The notes under the pieces are model-generated. The model did not search any database. It worked only from the letters and a program-made list of their open reading frames with translations, and was not told where the DNA came from. A stretch of 64,000 bases of DNA from Rallus limicola. Its lineage: Eukaryota > Chordata > Aves > Gruiformes > Rallidae. The translations under genes were made by a program, and so were the position numbers. This document shows, one piece after another, positions 1 through 20,670 of this stretch. Each line of letters opens with the position of its first letter. Within the stretch, counting starts at the first letter, position 1. The stretch lies in NCBI GenBank assembly GCA_022605955.1, contig JAKCOZ010000040.1, forward strand, positions 5,218,558 through 5,282,557, given 5' to 3'.

Positions 1-3000
1 ACCACTTTTTTGTTTCTTGTACCTTTCTAAACTCATCCTGATTCTTGTGGTTTCCTGTTTGGCTTCCCCTCACCTTGTTCTTTCTTTATTATGCTATTTT
101 CTACTGCCTTTCTAAAAAACTTTTTTCCTACACCAGTCTGATTGTCATTGACTTGAACCCATAGCTCGATCCCATTGTTCTTAGAGAGAAATCTGTGGGT
201 TTAGATTATACCGTGTCAGTAAGGAGAGAGAACCTGTATCTAAGAATAGTTTCAGAATCACTAGGAACTTATTTTTACGTGAGAGTATGAGCTATGCAAA
301 GGCTCAAGTCACTTGAGAAAAATTCCTGTTTGCTATAGGTTCTTGAGAACCTGCTCTTTTTTTATATCCTCAATTCTTAAGCATCATCCTTGGATATATT
401 TTTTTTCCCAAAAATCTTTTGTTGTGCTTCTGGTTCTTTTACCTTGGTATTTTATGGAAAGTGAAAGCCAGATTGCACCTGTAAAACTAATTATTTCAGG
501 GAAGGAAAAGCTTGTAATGGGCAGTAGCGTTCATGAAGTTGCTCTGTGAGCTGTTTCAGAGAACTGATCCAGCTGAAGGTTTATCCCAAGGAATGGTTCT
601 TTTCCAGGCAGACTGATTTCCCAAGGCATCTCGCCTTGCAACCCTAAGAATGCCAGCGTTGGCATGTAAATAGGGAAGGAGGTACTACCTCCTTTGGCAG
701 CCACACAGACACAGGGCAGATTAAAATGAACAGATAACTTTGGCCTTAACTGATAATTGTCCTCACTTTGCCCAGAACAAAATTTAAATGCAAGGTGGAG
801 ATAAGGTGTCCTGCATAAGGAATTTGAGGAAAAAACTGGGAATCAAACCCACTGTACCAGCGGGAAGAGTTATTTATGCTTGAGAATTGGAGCTGTAAAA
901 CCTGTGAAGGTTGAGAGGAGCTGCTGCCATGGTACAGTGTCTGGTTTGATCTCACATGAACTTGCTGAGCAGCAGCTCTACATCTCCATGCCTGACCCAG
1001 GTGACTTCAGGGGGAGTGCTGAACGTGGTCCCTACTTGCAGAGGTGGGAGTACGTGCACAGAGGAGTTCTCTTGGAGTATCATTACTTGGTGTTAGCATT
1101 TCTCAGAAGCTGATAAATTTGTGTGTTGCTAAATGTGCCGTGTCAAATCATGTAAATATTATAAAAGCAAGACGCTCTGTTTTCCCAGAAGTTTACACTG
1201 TGCATCTAAAACAAACTCTGTGTGTAATGTTTCAGGAGATTCAGGAGCTCCAAACAAGACGGGTAATTGGTGGTGGAAGATAACCATACCCAAGAGTGGC
1301 TGGGGGTTTACGGGAGTGCTGTGACATTGTGTAAGAAGAAACAGTGTAGTTTTGGTATTGGCACATTTAGGCTTTGTCAACACGAGATTACTGAAACTTC
1401 TGCTGTGATTTGTGCTTGTCTGAGCACACACATCATCTTTGTGTTCACCAGCAGGTTAGCTGGGCTCGCGCTGAGTAGTGCTTGGTGATTCTAAAAAGCT
1501 ACACAAGTTATAAAACTGAAACTCCCCAGGCAAATGTGGGTGTGTTTTTGTGGGCAGCTTGAAAGGAAGAGACACTAAGAGAAGCCCAGGTAAGGAAAAG
1601 AAGGGAAAGCTCCATCACCACAGCCCGTACCTGTACGAGCATGGTGAGCCCTGCTAGTGCATCTGCTGCTGGGCAGGGGACAGTTGTGCAGCCGCCCCAA
1701 GGGTTGGGGTTGGTTTTTTGTTGCTGTGGAGGTTTTTACAGACTTGTTGCATGATTTCAAAGTCAAAATTATCTAGTGTGTGTAAAGAGCTCTAAATGAA
1801 AAATGGGGAGAGGATTTTAAACCTATCCGTAAGCGCATTCCAATGATGTGAGAAGAGCAAACTTTATTTTAGAGAGATCAGATTCACACTTCCATGAGGC
1901 CAAAGAAGATTTTAATATTTAAACCTTTTTTTCTACTACATACCACTCTCAGAACAGTTCCAAACTATTTAGCAGCAGGGGTTTTTTTAAGATAAACTGG
2001 TAGACTGGGGACGAATCTAAATGTTTCTTAAAAACTACATTAAGCTGTGACTGAGGGACTGTGTAAAGTGTGTGTATAACATCACACACCTCAGGTGAGG
2101 TTATTTGAAACGTCCCGTTAGTACAGGCTTCAAGATAAATGGTGCAGGAGCACACTACGTGCCGTGATGTGGAGCACAGGCTGATCAGCAGAAAGCTGTA
2201 AGCAAATACCTCAACCTGTCCATGAGTTTTTCCTGAGCTGAACCCTTCTGTAACATACAGACCACTGTTGGGAAGGTCTCCTCTAGAGCTTGCTCGGGGA
2301 GTTCATTGTTCTTTGCTAAGTTAATGCTCTCAGCTCATAGCAAGGAAGAACACCTTTCCTCCAGAATAAACATCCAGGTAGAAGCTATGCAGAATACATG
2401 TCCAGGTAGAAGTTAGCCTGTCAGCTGTGCTTTGTGGACACACCATTTACTTTTGGGGTTTTTTGTTTTTTGGAGGTCTCTCAACTGATCTACATATTCA
2501 AAGACACAGATACATATCTAGTGCCTCACTCAGCTTTGGGAGGAGCAGTGCTAACTTTGGGAAACAACAGTAGAGATCTTAATGGTAGATTTCTAGTTTT
2601 CCTGTGCCTGTGTGTGCAGCCTGTGATAGTGCAGACATGTGCAATCTTAAATTGGTGAGCTTTAGTAAGAAGTGTCATCACTGGCATCTGTGACAGTAAA
2701 TGGATTATTTAAAATCTTAGCACATGGGTGATTTAAAATCTTAGTTTTTGCTAGTCTGGTGGATATATGTGAGCAGGTAATGATGAAAGCAAGAGTTTTT
2801 AAACCAAAAAGCAGTCTTGGCACTGAACAAGAAGAACCTCTAGGAAGTGATTTGGACCAAAGAGTAGGTCAGTAGGAGAAAGAATTGCCCTTCAGAGTCA
2901 TAGCAGTGGGTAGTTTTGAACTTCTGGCAGCTACTTTGATGAGTATACAGATTTGAAGGGACAGCTAATCTGTTGATGTCATGTAACTCCTGGCTTCGTT

Positions 3001-6000
3001 TGTGTCCCTTCAAGTTATCAAACAATCACAGAAAAGCAATAAATGTGAAAGATGTGATGTGGATACCTGCTGTTCAGTGGGAACTACCTGGGTTTGGTTT
3101 AATCTTGCTTTCCCTTTTTTGCATTGAAAGGTAGAGATGAGATGCAACACTGGATCTGAACAGAAGGAGGTTCCTAATTCGGTTCAGGTGTTTAATTTTT
3201 TAATATTTAGGATATTAGGAAGGGCTTAGACTTCTTATTTGAGTGTATGTCGTGGAGGAGTGGAACGTCTTTGAAGAGGATTTTGCCTAGTAAAGGAAAA
3301 ATGTCAAAGTTTACAGCTGTCACATCTAAAACGAGTTCATAGCCAGTAGAAACTCTTCAGCTTATTGCAAAAGCTGAGGGATTATAATGCTGCAGAATTC
3401 TGAAATGGCAACCTCTTAAACTATTTTCTGTGGAGATAATGCTTGAAAAAATTCCAGATTCATAGTTCTGGAAATCGCTGGTTTTTGAAAGCCTTTGTCC
3501 CTCAAACCAGATTTCTAGATACAGCCAAATAATTCATCTTGAGAAATGGAAAAAGCCCCAAGGTTTTTTTAAATCACAGTTTTTTCTGTTTCAGCCCCAG
3601 GTTGTTATATAAGGCATTTTTCTGGAATTGGAAATATGGTCTGCTTCATTTTCCATTAGCCTGTTAAATACTTACAGGCAAATAGCCAGCTCCATACAGT
3701 GAAAATATGTTGCCTGCTGAGTTAGCAGGATACCTATCGTAGATTGTTTTAGGGATAATCACAAAAAAACAACTGGAAGATGGGGCAGTCTATACGCTCT
3801 GCTACATCTTCAGGCCATCCATATACCACCGTGTCAAGCAAGACTTCTCCCTGGACCTTCCCTCGGAGAGTTGGGCAGCATTTATTCACTCTCTGGGCTT
3901 TTGTTTCCCTGCCAAGGCTCCCTGCAACACTTTGAGCTGCTGCCAGTGTTGTTGGCTTTTTTTTTTATGATGTGCGTGTCAGTTTGCTTAGTTGTACCAA
4001 GACTAATCCATTTGAAGCAGAGATGCCCAAATATGTGGCACAGCTTTAATTTCACCAAAATAAACAAGCCACAGTGCCACACACCCCTTTATGCCTGACC
4101 TTTCCTATGAGTTAATGGGAAAACCTGTTTGGAGTGAATTTTGAGCTTGCAGTGAACAGAGTATAATGATTTTTCTGGTTTGTTTTTTTTTTTTTTCACA
4201 GAACAGGCCCAGGAATTGTGACTCCTGTGCCCAAATATCCTCTTGCCATGTTACACCATGTCCCCAAAGTCTCTGTCAGCTGCACCAAACTCTCCTGCTG
4301 CAGTAGATAGGATTCCTGTTCCCTGCTTCCCTTAGGAGCTCTGCTAAGCGGGAACCAACCCACCCCAGATAACCGTCCATGCCGGAGGTGGGTGTTACAA
4401 GCTGTCCCTGCCTCGGAACAGATGACAGAATAGATCGTTAGCACCAGTCACTCTCTTCGTTTTGCATTTAGATGGGCTCAGTACTTACCCATAGAAATGC
4501 AAACGCTGCGAGGATGTGCTGACTGTGGGTCTGGCTTGAGATTAAACTCCCCACTTAACATCTTTTTCTCTCCCCCCCCCCCCCCAGTTTTTTTTTTGCA
4601 TATAAAGCAGCTGAGCCGCACAAGAAAGGAGTGATTGTACGGTGATATAAATAATTCTCTCTTGTGTGATAGCCCTGATTGCTATCCGCTGACATGATGT
4701 AACTTGGACCAGATGTGTTTTCCCACTGCCTGGGAGCTGCTGTGCCTCTGCGCTGTTGTGTTTCCTGCACCTGTTCTTCAAACTGTGCGAGTATATTGAA
4801 ACTTTTGGGGTTTATGTGCTCTGAAACGCTGCTGATGGGTTGAACTGGAGGTGACTGGGACGTTTTACTCCAACACTTTGTGTTTTGCCGTTGCGATCTC
4901 GAAGCATCTCTTGCTAATAGGCTGCTCAGGATTCAGCTCAGCTGAGGGTTTCACAGAGCAGAGCTGTAGGGAGAAAGCATTGCTCTCTTGTTCTTTTTAG
5001 GGAAGGCAGAACCTTGTGCTGGGCAGTACTTAAAGCCGAGTGGTACCTGCAATGAAAATTACCATTTTCTGATTGATTTTATTGTATTTCCGTCCCATCT
5101 GCTGACTTGAAATCGATTAATGGGCAACACTGAGTAATACTAACAGCAGCTAGGTGAAAAATCATGCCTTTATTTACCTCTGTATTTGTAGGTACCAGAA
5201 GGATGCATTCACTTACCAGCCTTTCAGAATAGACACATGCACCAGTCTGTTTGGATACGGGAGAAGTATTAGGGCTCTGATAACGTGAGCAGTAAGTGTG
5301 AAAGGGTTGAGCTGCACTTGCATTCTGAATTCACATAGGTTTTTAGCTGCACTAGAAATTTCTACCTGACGAGTAGAAAGGAAGCAGAGAAGCTGGTGCT
5401 TCAGTTTTGGTTAGAAATTTGGGTGGCAGCCAGACTGTGTCCCAGGTTGGGCATGATGTGGGAGCTGTATTTAATTAACCCTCCCGACCTGTAACCGCTG
5501 CCTTGCTACCTGCTGTTCTGGGGTGTAGTTTCTTCAACGACTACTTGACTAGTCTGAAATTGGTGCATTATCTTAAATAATGTAAATTACTTAGTTGTGC
5601 ACAGGGTTGTTTCTCTGCTTGTAGACTGTGTGCAAATCTGCTTGCTCCAGGAGTTTGTGGAGCTGCTGGATTGTAGCTTCCATGCCAAAGAGATTAAGGA
5701 TCCTTGAAAGCTTCAGATTGTTAATGAATATGCATAATGGCATTGCCTTTAATTATAACTTAGTTATAATTTTTTCCTTAACTTTCACTGTAGTTTGAGA
5801 GAAGCCTTTTTTTTTTTAAATATGGAAAATAACATTTCAAATTTCAATATACTCAAACTTTCTCATTGAACTTGTTTTTCTATATAGCTAAATGGGAACC
5901 TATTCCTGTCAGAGCATCCCAGACTGGTTTGGGTGGGAAGGAACCTCAAAGCCCACCCAGTGCCACCCCCTTCCATGGGCCCAGGGTGACCAAAACCCCA

Positions 6001-9000
6001 TCAAACCTGGCCTTGGGCTCTTGCCTTAACTCTCAGGGCTTGTCTCATGTGAAATTAGGAGTCTTGTGCGGTAAAGGGAGCGTGCAAATAATTTGTGATG
6101 CTGGTATGAAGTGTGTGGTATTTCAGTGCTGCAGTGTTGGCCGTGGCTCAGGTTTCCCCACGTGTTAGGTGCTGGGTGCTTTTGGAGAAATAATTTTGTC
6201 TTGGTGTCTTGTGAGCTATATTAAGGTTATGAGAACTTCTGTGCCAAGCTGGAAGTGAAATCTAGTCCGAGTGTCTAGTAAACAGAAAGAAAAATACCTG
6301 TTCCTGGCTTGACAGGCTGTATTATAACAAAGAAAGAAAATAATGGATGGCTAATAAACTAATGCATTTTTAACATTGCATGCTGACTATTGCAATCTCA
6401 TTTTTCATAGTATTTTCATGCAAGATGTAGGTGAGCTGCAGGAAAGCCCCAAGCTCTTACCCTCCTTCCTCTTTTGCCTTACGCTGCCTGCAAAACTGTG
6501 GCAAACACCACTGGCTTGTGAATTGAGGCATGGGTATTTTATTTATTTCAAGGAATTTTCTGGTCCTTATGGCTTTCTGAGGAGAGTAGGGGGGAACTTC
6601 CAGATGTTAGCGAAGTAATAAAATCGATACAGTGCTGTCTTTGTGTCTGTAGACAAATCACCCTTGTGCAGGCAATGCTTCTAGACTCGCCAACCTCCAG
6701 CAAAGTGAATTAGACCAGCCTCTGTCAATTTTCAGAGCTAATATTGATAACTTTTCTATGGGCAGCAATTAAATGGGTTAAAAATAAATAAATAAACCAA
6801 TTTAAGCCACTGTCATGTTGACCAGGAGCAGTGGGGTCATCGCTGGTTGCAAAGTGCCCAAAGTGCCTCTTTCCTTTCCTTAGGAGCCACCAGAAACACC
6901 CAGGCTGGAAGAAGGAGCAGCGAAGTGCCCGTCTGGGGAGCTGGCAGGCAAACAGCTGTAGGCCAGGCAGGCTGCAGGCAGCACACAGGGAGCCTCGATA
7001 GCCAGAAGTGACTCTGCAACCAGCCGCTCTGCTACCTACCAGGGCTGGGAGAAGCTGTGCTTTGCTTTCACGGCGGTGCCTGGCTGGTGGGTGCTTGCCA
7101 AGAAGGCAGAATCCTTCGTCCTTGGCGCAGGTTAGATGAGAGGGTGAGATGGCCAGACTGTCAGGCTGGTCCCTCTCTGAGGGCAAACTAAGGACGTGTC
7201 ATTTAAAGTCATTAACCTCTGAGTTTATTGCACTTGGTCTGCGCTGATTTCAAGGCATGTGTGGAGTGGAGTTGGGGCAGGTAGCTGTGCTAGCACCCGC
7301 TGCTAGAAATGGCTCTATTTTTAGTACAGATAAAGTGAAGAAATGTGGTTTTTCTTCAGAAGTAGCGAAAGCATTGTATGAAGTGTTGCTCCCACATACA
7401 CATGCTTCCTCCACCTACACATTTGTCTGCAAGTTGTTTGTATTTTTTTTTTTCATGGGTTTGAGCCTTTACTATTTGTAGGCTTGCAAACCTTTCTTGT
7501 ATGATCTTTGATTACAAAGCCTGGCACATACCTGGTACAAGTACAGAACGAAGCTATTCCTCAGGTCTGTGTCTCAATAAGCTTCTGCAAAAACTGCTTT
7601 GAAACTCTGGATCCCTTTTTACCTTTTAATCAGATCCTGTATTGCTCCTTTCCTTAGCGTGGCTTGTGTGAGCCCGAGCTGCTTAGCAGCTTTGAAAAAA
7701 GTGCGTTCACCTCGTTGGGGAGAGCAAAACTAAACCCACCCAAACGCTGCTGTCTTGCATTTGGGATTAGAAATTTAAGGGGGAGGGAGGAATCCTCTAT
7801 TAAAATATTTTGGGCAGGATTTAAACTCTCTCTTGGAAGTCTCTATAGTCTTCTAGTGCGTTGATGGTATTAAATGTATAAGGAGGGCTTTGCTTTACCA
7901 GCTGTTTGACTGTTAAATAATGTTGTTCGAAAGTTGTGGGTCCCTTGAGGGTAGCAGGCAGTGTGTTCAAAGTGAAAGTAGGTTACTGCTTCTGCAGAGT
8001 GAAGTGGTTTTAAGACCATATAGCTTTGATAACTCAGAACAAGCCCGTTGTTTGGTTGGGGTTTGTTTTTTTTTTTATTTGAAGTGGTACAGTGTTCATA
8101 CAAAGTGGTTTTATTATGCAGAATATTCCTTAAATGAGCAGAGGTGAAATGATGGCAAGGTACATGAAGGGAACATTTCAACAGTCAGTAAATGGGAGCT
8201 GAAGGTAAAGCTTGCCTTTCCTGGCAAGTTGTTTGCAGCACCATTCTGATACCCTTCCTGATTTACTCTTGCAACGAGCCAGAGAGGCTTAATACACTGA
8301 GGAAATAATTCAGTATCATATATGACACTATGATTTTTCTGGGCTTCTGAATAATTCATTAAAGGTTGTTAAAAAAAAAAAAAAAACTAAACTAAACTGG
8401 ATTTCATCATGCCCTGTCCTTTAAGGGCCTTCTGGGGTATAGGGCTGTTAATTTTGGCTTGCAATCACAACCAGTTTATTTTACTATTTACTAGCTTTTC
8501 CATCTGAATTTTACTTGTGATCACAAGCCAATGTTAACAGCCCATCTCCACGCATTTCCTGGCCCAGCTGGGTCTTGCTGCTCACCTTCCTGCCTCGCCT
8601 CTGGAGCTGGGAAGCTGGGACCTGGGACCCTGCTGAGGATGGAGCGTGTGTGGTGCAGCAGGAATAGAGCCTGTGGTGCTGTGAGTCTGTCTGCAGCTCG
8701 ATCGCTCCGTTGGGCATCTTCAGGGCACGTTTTGAGTGTGTGTGGAAATTTTGGAGAAGTGTTCAAGGATCTGTTGGTTTAAGCAGGTAATCAGATGACT
8801 GGTTATTGGTCTGACATTTTTCCCAGCATGTCACTTCACCATGATTGCAGGAAACCATTCAGTCTTTTTTTATTATCATTATTTAAACCACCGTGACCAT
8901 ACATAGGTTCATCTCCTGTTTGATTAGATTCACTTCAAAGGGGGGGGATTTCTGGTGGAAGAGTTAAATAGAAACTATTAGGTTTTTGGTTGGGAGTTAC

Positions 9001-10323
9001 TGCATTTTTACTGTGGAGAGTATTTGACCTCAGTACAATGTGGAAGGAAATTTATCATAAAAATCCATGTCTGTAATACTGCTTTAGGTTGGTTGCTTTT
9101 TATTGTTGCTCCAAGAATACCAGTAATAAAAAAAAAGACCCTGTGATTCTGTGAAATCCAAGTGTGGTTATACCTGGCTGCTGGACTTAGCCCAAGCTTA
9201 CAGCTGCAAGGAAACTTTCAGGCTCTGGTAGTGGGGATCCAGTTTTCTTCATACTTGGCTGCTCAATCCATCCATTTTCTGTTAGGGCCCTTGGTCATGG
9301 GATGTGTCTCAGACTCTATCTTTAATTCTCCTCTTCTGCACCCTGCAGTTACAGATTCAGTTCTGAGTGTCCCATTTGGTCAAGAGTTCAGATGTATTCC
9401 TGACTTGATCTGCACAGACAAAAGCCTTGGTGTTGCAATACTGTGCTACCAAAATGCAATTATCCTGGTGAAAAGGGAAAAAATACATTAAAAAAATAAA
9501 AATGTGAGTGCTTGATGACTTGTACTCATTAGGGATCACGTGGCGTTTTTTGCAAGGGGAAGTAAAAGTGTCCTGGACAAATTCCAGCTTGGATAACTGC
9601 AAGTAAAATTTAGATGAGCAAATGTAGTAGTGTTTGGCTACTGCATTGAGGAGTAAATAGCTGGGGGAAGGGAGAATGAGACAGAAGAATAAGTGCCTTA
9701 AATCAAGAAGCTGCATGAGGGATCTCTGAGGTGGAAACAAGCAGCGGACACGGTGTTCTTAATCTAATTTAGTGCTGCAGGTTGAAAATATCTCCATTGA
9801 AATTCTTCATGCATATCTACATCACTGGAATGTTGCTCAGTGTAATATGTTCCCTTTCTGGGCAAGGATGGGCTCCCTTTGGGAGATGCAGGAGGAGAGG
9901 AGGTATTTCTGTGTAGGTGTGCACCTGGTTTGATGGAGAGTAGAGCAGAGTCTTGGGGCCATCCCGTGTGTCCAGGGAAGACACAGGTTGGCATCTTGGC
10001 CCAGCATTGAGGCAGGAGATGGTGTGCTTTGGTGGGTGGAGAATATTTATTCTGAAGCAAGCAGCATGCCTTGATTTCCCTATCTTAGGAGTTGCAGTAC
10101 CAGTTCTGGTCCCCACAGAAGGTGCACGTGTTGGTACCTAGCTGCAACTTTGGTTTGAGATGCTGCTATAGAGCAGTCCAGCCCCAGCAGATAGAGCTCA
10201 CAGGTAGCATACCCTGTGCATTACCCCAGTTGGACAAACTCAAAAGAATTTGGAGTTTTTAGCAGGGTTTTTAATTATTATTATTATTTTAATTGACTTA
10301 ATTTTCTCTGTTGTGTTTTATAG
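1..10323 (+). other. ZNF652: AT-rich non-coding region, probable ZNF652 intron upstream of the first coding exon
   Basis: I see no credible coding exon here; open frames are all short (about 150 residues or fewer) and without recognisable domains. There is no CpG island or promoter-like sequence, so the ZNF652 promoter and leader exon(s) probably lie upstream of the window and this stretch is intron. It holds one degraded CR1 fragment near 5.9-6.0 kb, a poly-C run next to a poly-T run near 4.57-4.60 kb, and an A-run near 8.37 kb. Nothing else stood out. Confidence 0.6.
5913..6020 (-). mobile_element. CR1 LINE fragment (antisense)
   Basis: The stretch around 'tggtttgggtgggaag', followed by text resembling '...ccatgggcccagggtgaccaaaaccccatcaaacctggcctt', matches the reverse complement of the 3' end of avian CR1 elements. 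It is short and diverged, an old 5'-truncated copy. Its 3' end points toward lower coordinates, so it lies on the minus strand. Confidence 0.8.
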
Positions 10324-10563
10324 ATAAAATGTTCAGCGGTTCGTTGGCAACTTTCTTCAGAAGAATAATTACTACTGCTCTTCTCTTGCCATAATACCAG
10401 AATTCTGTGACCTTCACACCAGTGCTAAACACCAGCAGAGAATCAGATTCTGTTCCTTCTGTGTAGATGGAACAGGCGTCGGTCTTGAAAGCCCACCCTG
10501 AGTTAAAGCTGCTTACTTGTTTTTTCTGGGATTAAAGGTGCTCAATGAATCAGGGCCCCCCAA
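10324..10563 (+). promoter_or_regulatory. ZNF652: ZNF652 5' leader segment with three upstream ATGs
   Basis: A pyrimidine-rich tract ending in 'ttttatag' at 10,323 is a plausible acceptor for the exon carrying the ZNF652 start codon. If so, the leader contains two complete short reading frames (10,329-10,394, 21 codons plus stop; 10,467-10,535, 22 codons plus stop). A third starts at 10,545 and runs out of frame across the main ATG to a stop at 10,601. The exon start is inferred from the splice signal only. Confidence 0.5.
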
Positions 10564-18181
<7,618 letters not shown>

Positions 18182-20670
18182 CATCTCTGCTTCCTGCCAG
18201 CTGTTTTCCCATCTTATGCACATGGAAACATGCCCTCATGGAAGTACAGAGGCTTAGGTGGAGAGGACCTTTGTCTTTCTCTCAGCCCCAGCAGACTGTC
18301 CTCATTTTCCCCTCGAATCGCTTTAGAAACAAGGAAAATCCTGTTTTGGATCAGCAGCGCTCGTTTGAACCTGGGAACCAACAGGACTCAAACCCAATTT
18401 GCTTGTGTTTTACTGGTGACTTTTCTAAATTTCAGATACTGAGACTTGGTGGAATTTTATAATTTCATATCAGCTGATGAGGTATGCTTGCTTTTATATC
18501 CTGGACTTCTCCTCAAAGAGGAGACAGGCCTGGTTTTCTTTGTACTAATCGGGAAGGCTGTGAGATGAATACAGAGCATTAATTGTATCACTGTGTATCG
18601 TAACGGATTCTTTTCAGCTTTTGGTGCCGGCTATGGAGTGAGCCAGCCACGTATCACAGTATATTTGAGCATTATAAAGAAAGACAAAAAAACTTCTTGT
18701 TTGTGTAGCTCTCCTAACACACTCTTTATTTTACTACAGAAATTATTTTAGAGTTTTTTGTATAGACCTATTTAGTAGTCTGTTTCTAAAATGAAATGTA
18801 TTTCAATAAGCGGTGTAATTTTTTCAGTGTAGCTGGACCTATGTTGTATAATAGATAAATTTTTATAATCATCAAAATGTGATTCTTAAAAGATGCATAT
18901 AGCTTCTATAGTTAAAAGTTATTCTTACAACTGTACAACTTCAAAGGTGCTTCAGAGAAGAAAGGAACCCAAGAGGTCTCTGGAAAGGTTGCCTCAAAAG
19001 TGATGTTGATTTCAGAACTTTACGTAATTTATTTTAGTTGGGCTTTTGTTTTTCTCCTTTCTTTCCTTTTTTTTTTTTTTATTTTTAAACCTTAACTTTT
19101 CCCTTTTCACAGTTCTCTTAAGCTTTTTTGGACAAGGACATTGGGATAACGTATTCCTGCTCCCCAGGTTTTTGGTTAGCTCAGTTGGAGTGAGGTATGA
19201 GGTGGGTTCGAAAGGGAGCCCCTCACACACAGAGGAGCTGCTAGTTTGGGAGCAGAGAGCTGCAAGAGAACGGGAGGTCTGACAGCAGAGAGGAAATGGA
19301 GTATCTGGAGTCAGCCAAGCATCTTTTCTTTACATCAGAGAGCCAGTTCTGATGGCTTTTCATGGTATGATTTGAAGTTGGGGATCCTGTGGAATGCTGC
19401 TCTTCAGATTGCTTTCTGGAATTCCCGGAGTTGTTAGGAGAGGGGAACCGAGTGAGATCGTCACTGTGGTGGTGCTGACTGGTTGCTTGTAAGAGTGACA
19501 AGAGAAGTGTGAACGAGACGATGGTGTTTTGGTTGTGTTGTTTAAGAAAATGCTGATAGCACTGTATGCACCATGTGAAGCTCTATCCCATAAACGCAAC
19601 GTGCACCAGATGATGGGGTGGTTCTAGGGGTCAGAGGCATTCTTTTGGCAAATCGAAGCTTGACAGTCGTAGGATAGGAAACTTTTGAGTTGTAGGCATG
19701 TCACTGTTTCATAATCCTGGGAGGCAATGAGGGGGAAATGACAAGTTAGTGCAGGGTTGGTGGGCTGGAATGCCAAATGTATCTGTTTTAACCAGTGAGG
19801 AGCTGTTATTTTTTCAGGTTTGTTTTTCTCTTCTAACTAAGTATAGCAGCATTATGCAATATAGGAAATTGTTGCCACCTTCAGTGAAGACAGAGGCCCG
19901 TGGCAATGTACTGTAAGTCCTCTTTTCCTTAAAATTCCTACTTCTCCTGTGCTGCTTTTTAAATTGAATCCCACCAGGCTGTATATCCAGAGATCCTCCC
20001 TCCTCAGCAGATGCCTGACTTGCCGTTCTGCTCAGTAACAAACTGGGGTTTTGTGGCTAAATGGGATTAATTCTTTGTTTTTTAAGGTGATGGAAATTCT
20101 TCCTAGCGTTACTTCCTGAAGTTAATGCTGTTAAGCACTGTGTTTTCAAACACCATGTCTGCTGTCTGTTGAGAATTAGCTCCTTAGTTGATGTTTGTCA
20201 TCATTTCCTACCACCTTAATCATTCATGGGGTTATCATAACAAGCATAGGAAACTTTAGGAACCCAGAAGGGCACTTTTGGCCCAACAAACCTATTCTTT
20301 TTTTTTTGGCTGAGCTGAACCCCCCTTCCAGCATTTCTGAAAAAAAAAAAAAATAAATAACTAAAACAGCGTTTTTTAAATGTTTTATCTATAATATTTA
20401 TATACACCCTTTTACCTTGAAGAAAAAGCCAGTTAATGAAAGTGAATTTACACTCATCATTCTGACTGTTGTATTTACTGTGGCTGGTCCGCCCCGGAGG
20501 TTCTATGCATTCCACGTCACATTTGCAACCTACATTTCTGTTGTGCCACTATTTTATGGTCAGGCCTGTTATTAAATGACTTTTTAAATGCTGAAAAATT
20601 CTTGGTATATCAATTGTATTCCAGTTTTGCAAAATGATTTTTCTTCTCAATAAATTTACAGTATTAGGCT
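18182..20670 (+). other. ZNF652: ZNF652 3' UTR
   Basis: Non-coding, AT-rich sequence following the TAA stop, with many T-runs and ATTTA-like words. It is taken to end just after the AATAAA hexamer at 20,649-20,654, the best poly(A) signal on this strand in the region. Earlier poly(A) sites cannot be excluded. Confidence 0.7.
20649..20654 (+). terminator. ZNF652: AATAAA poly(A) signal, probable ZNF652 3' end
   Basis: Canonical AATAAA about 2.5 kb past the ZNF652 stop, followed within about 50-80 bases by a T/GT-rich stretch ('gggacggtttttctgttgtt'). Confidence 0.65.
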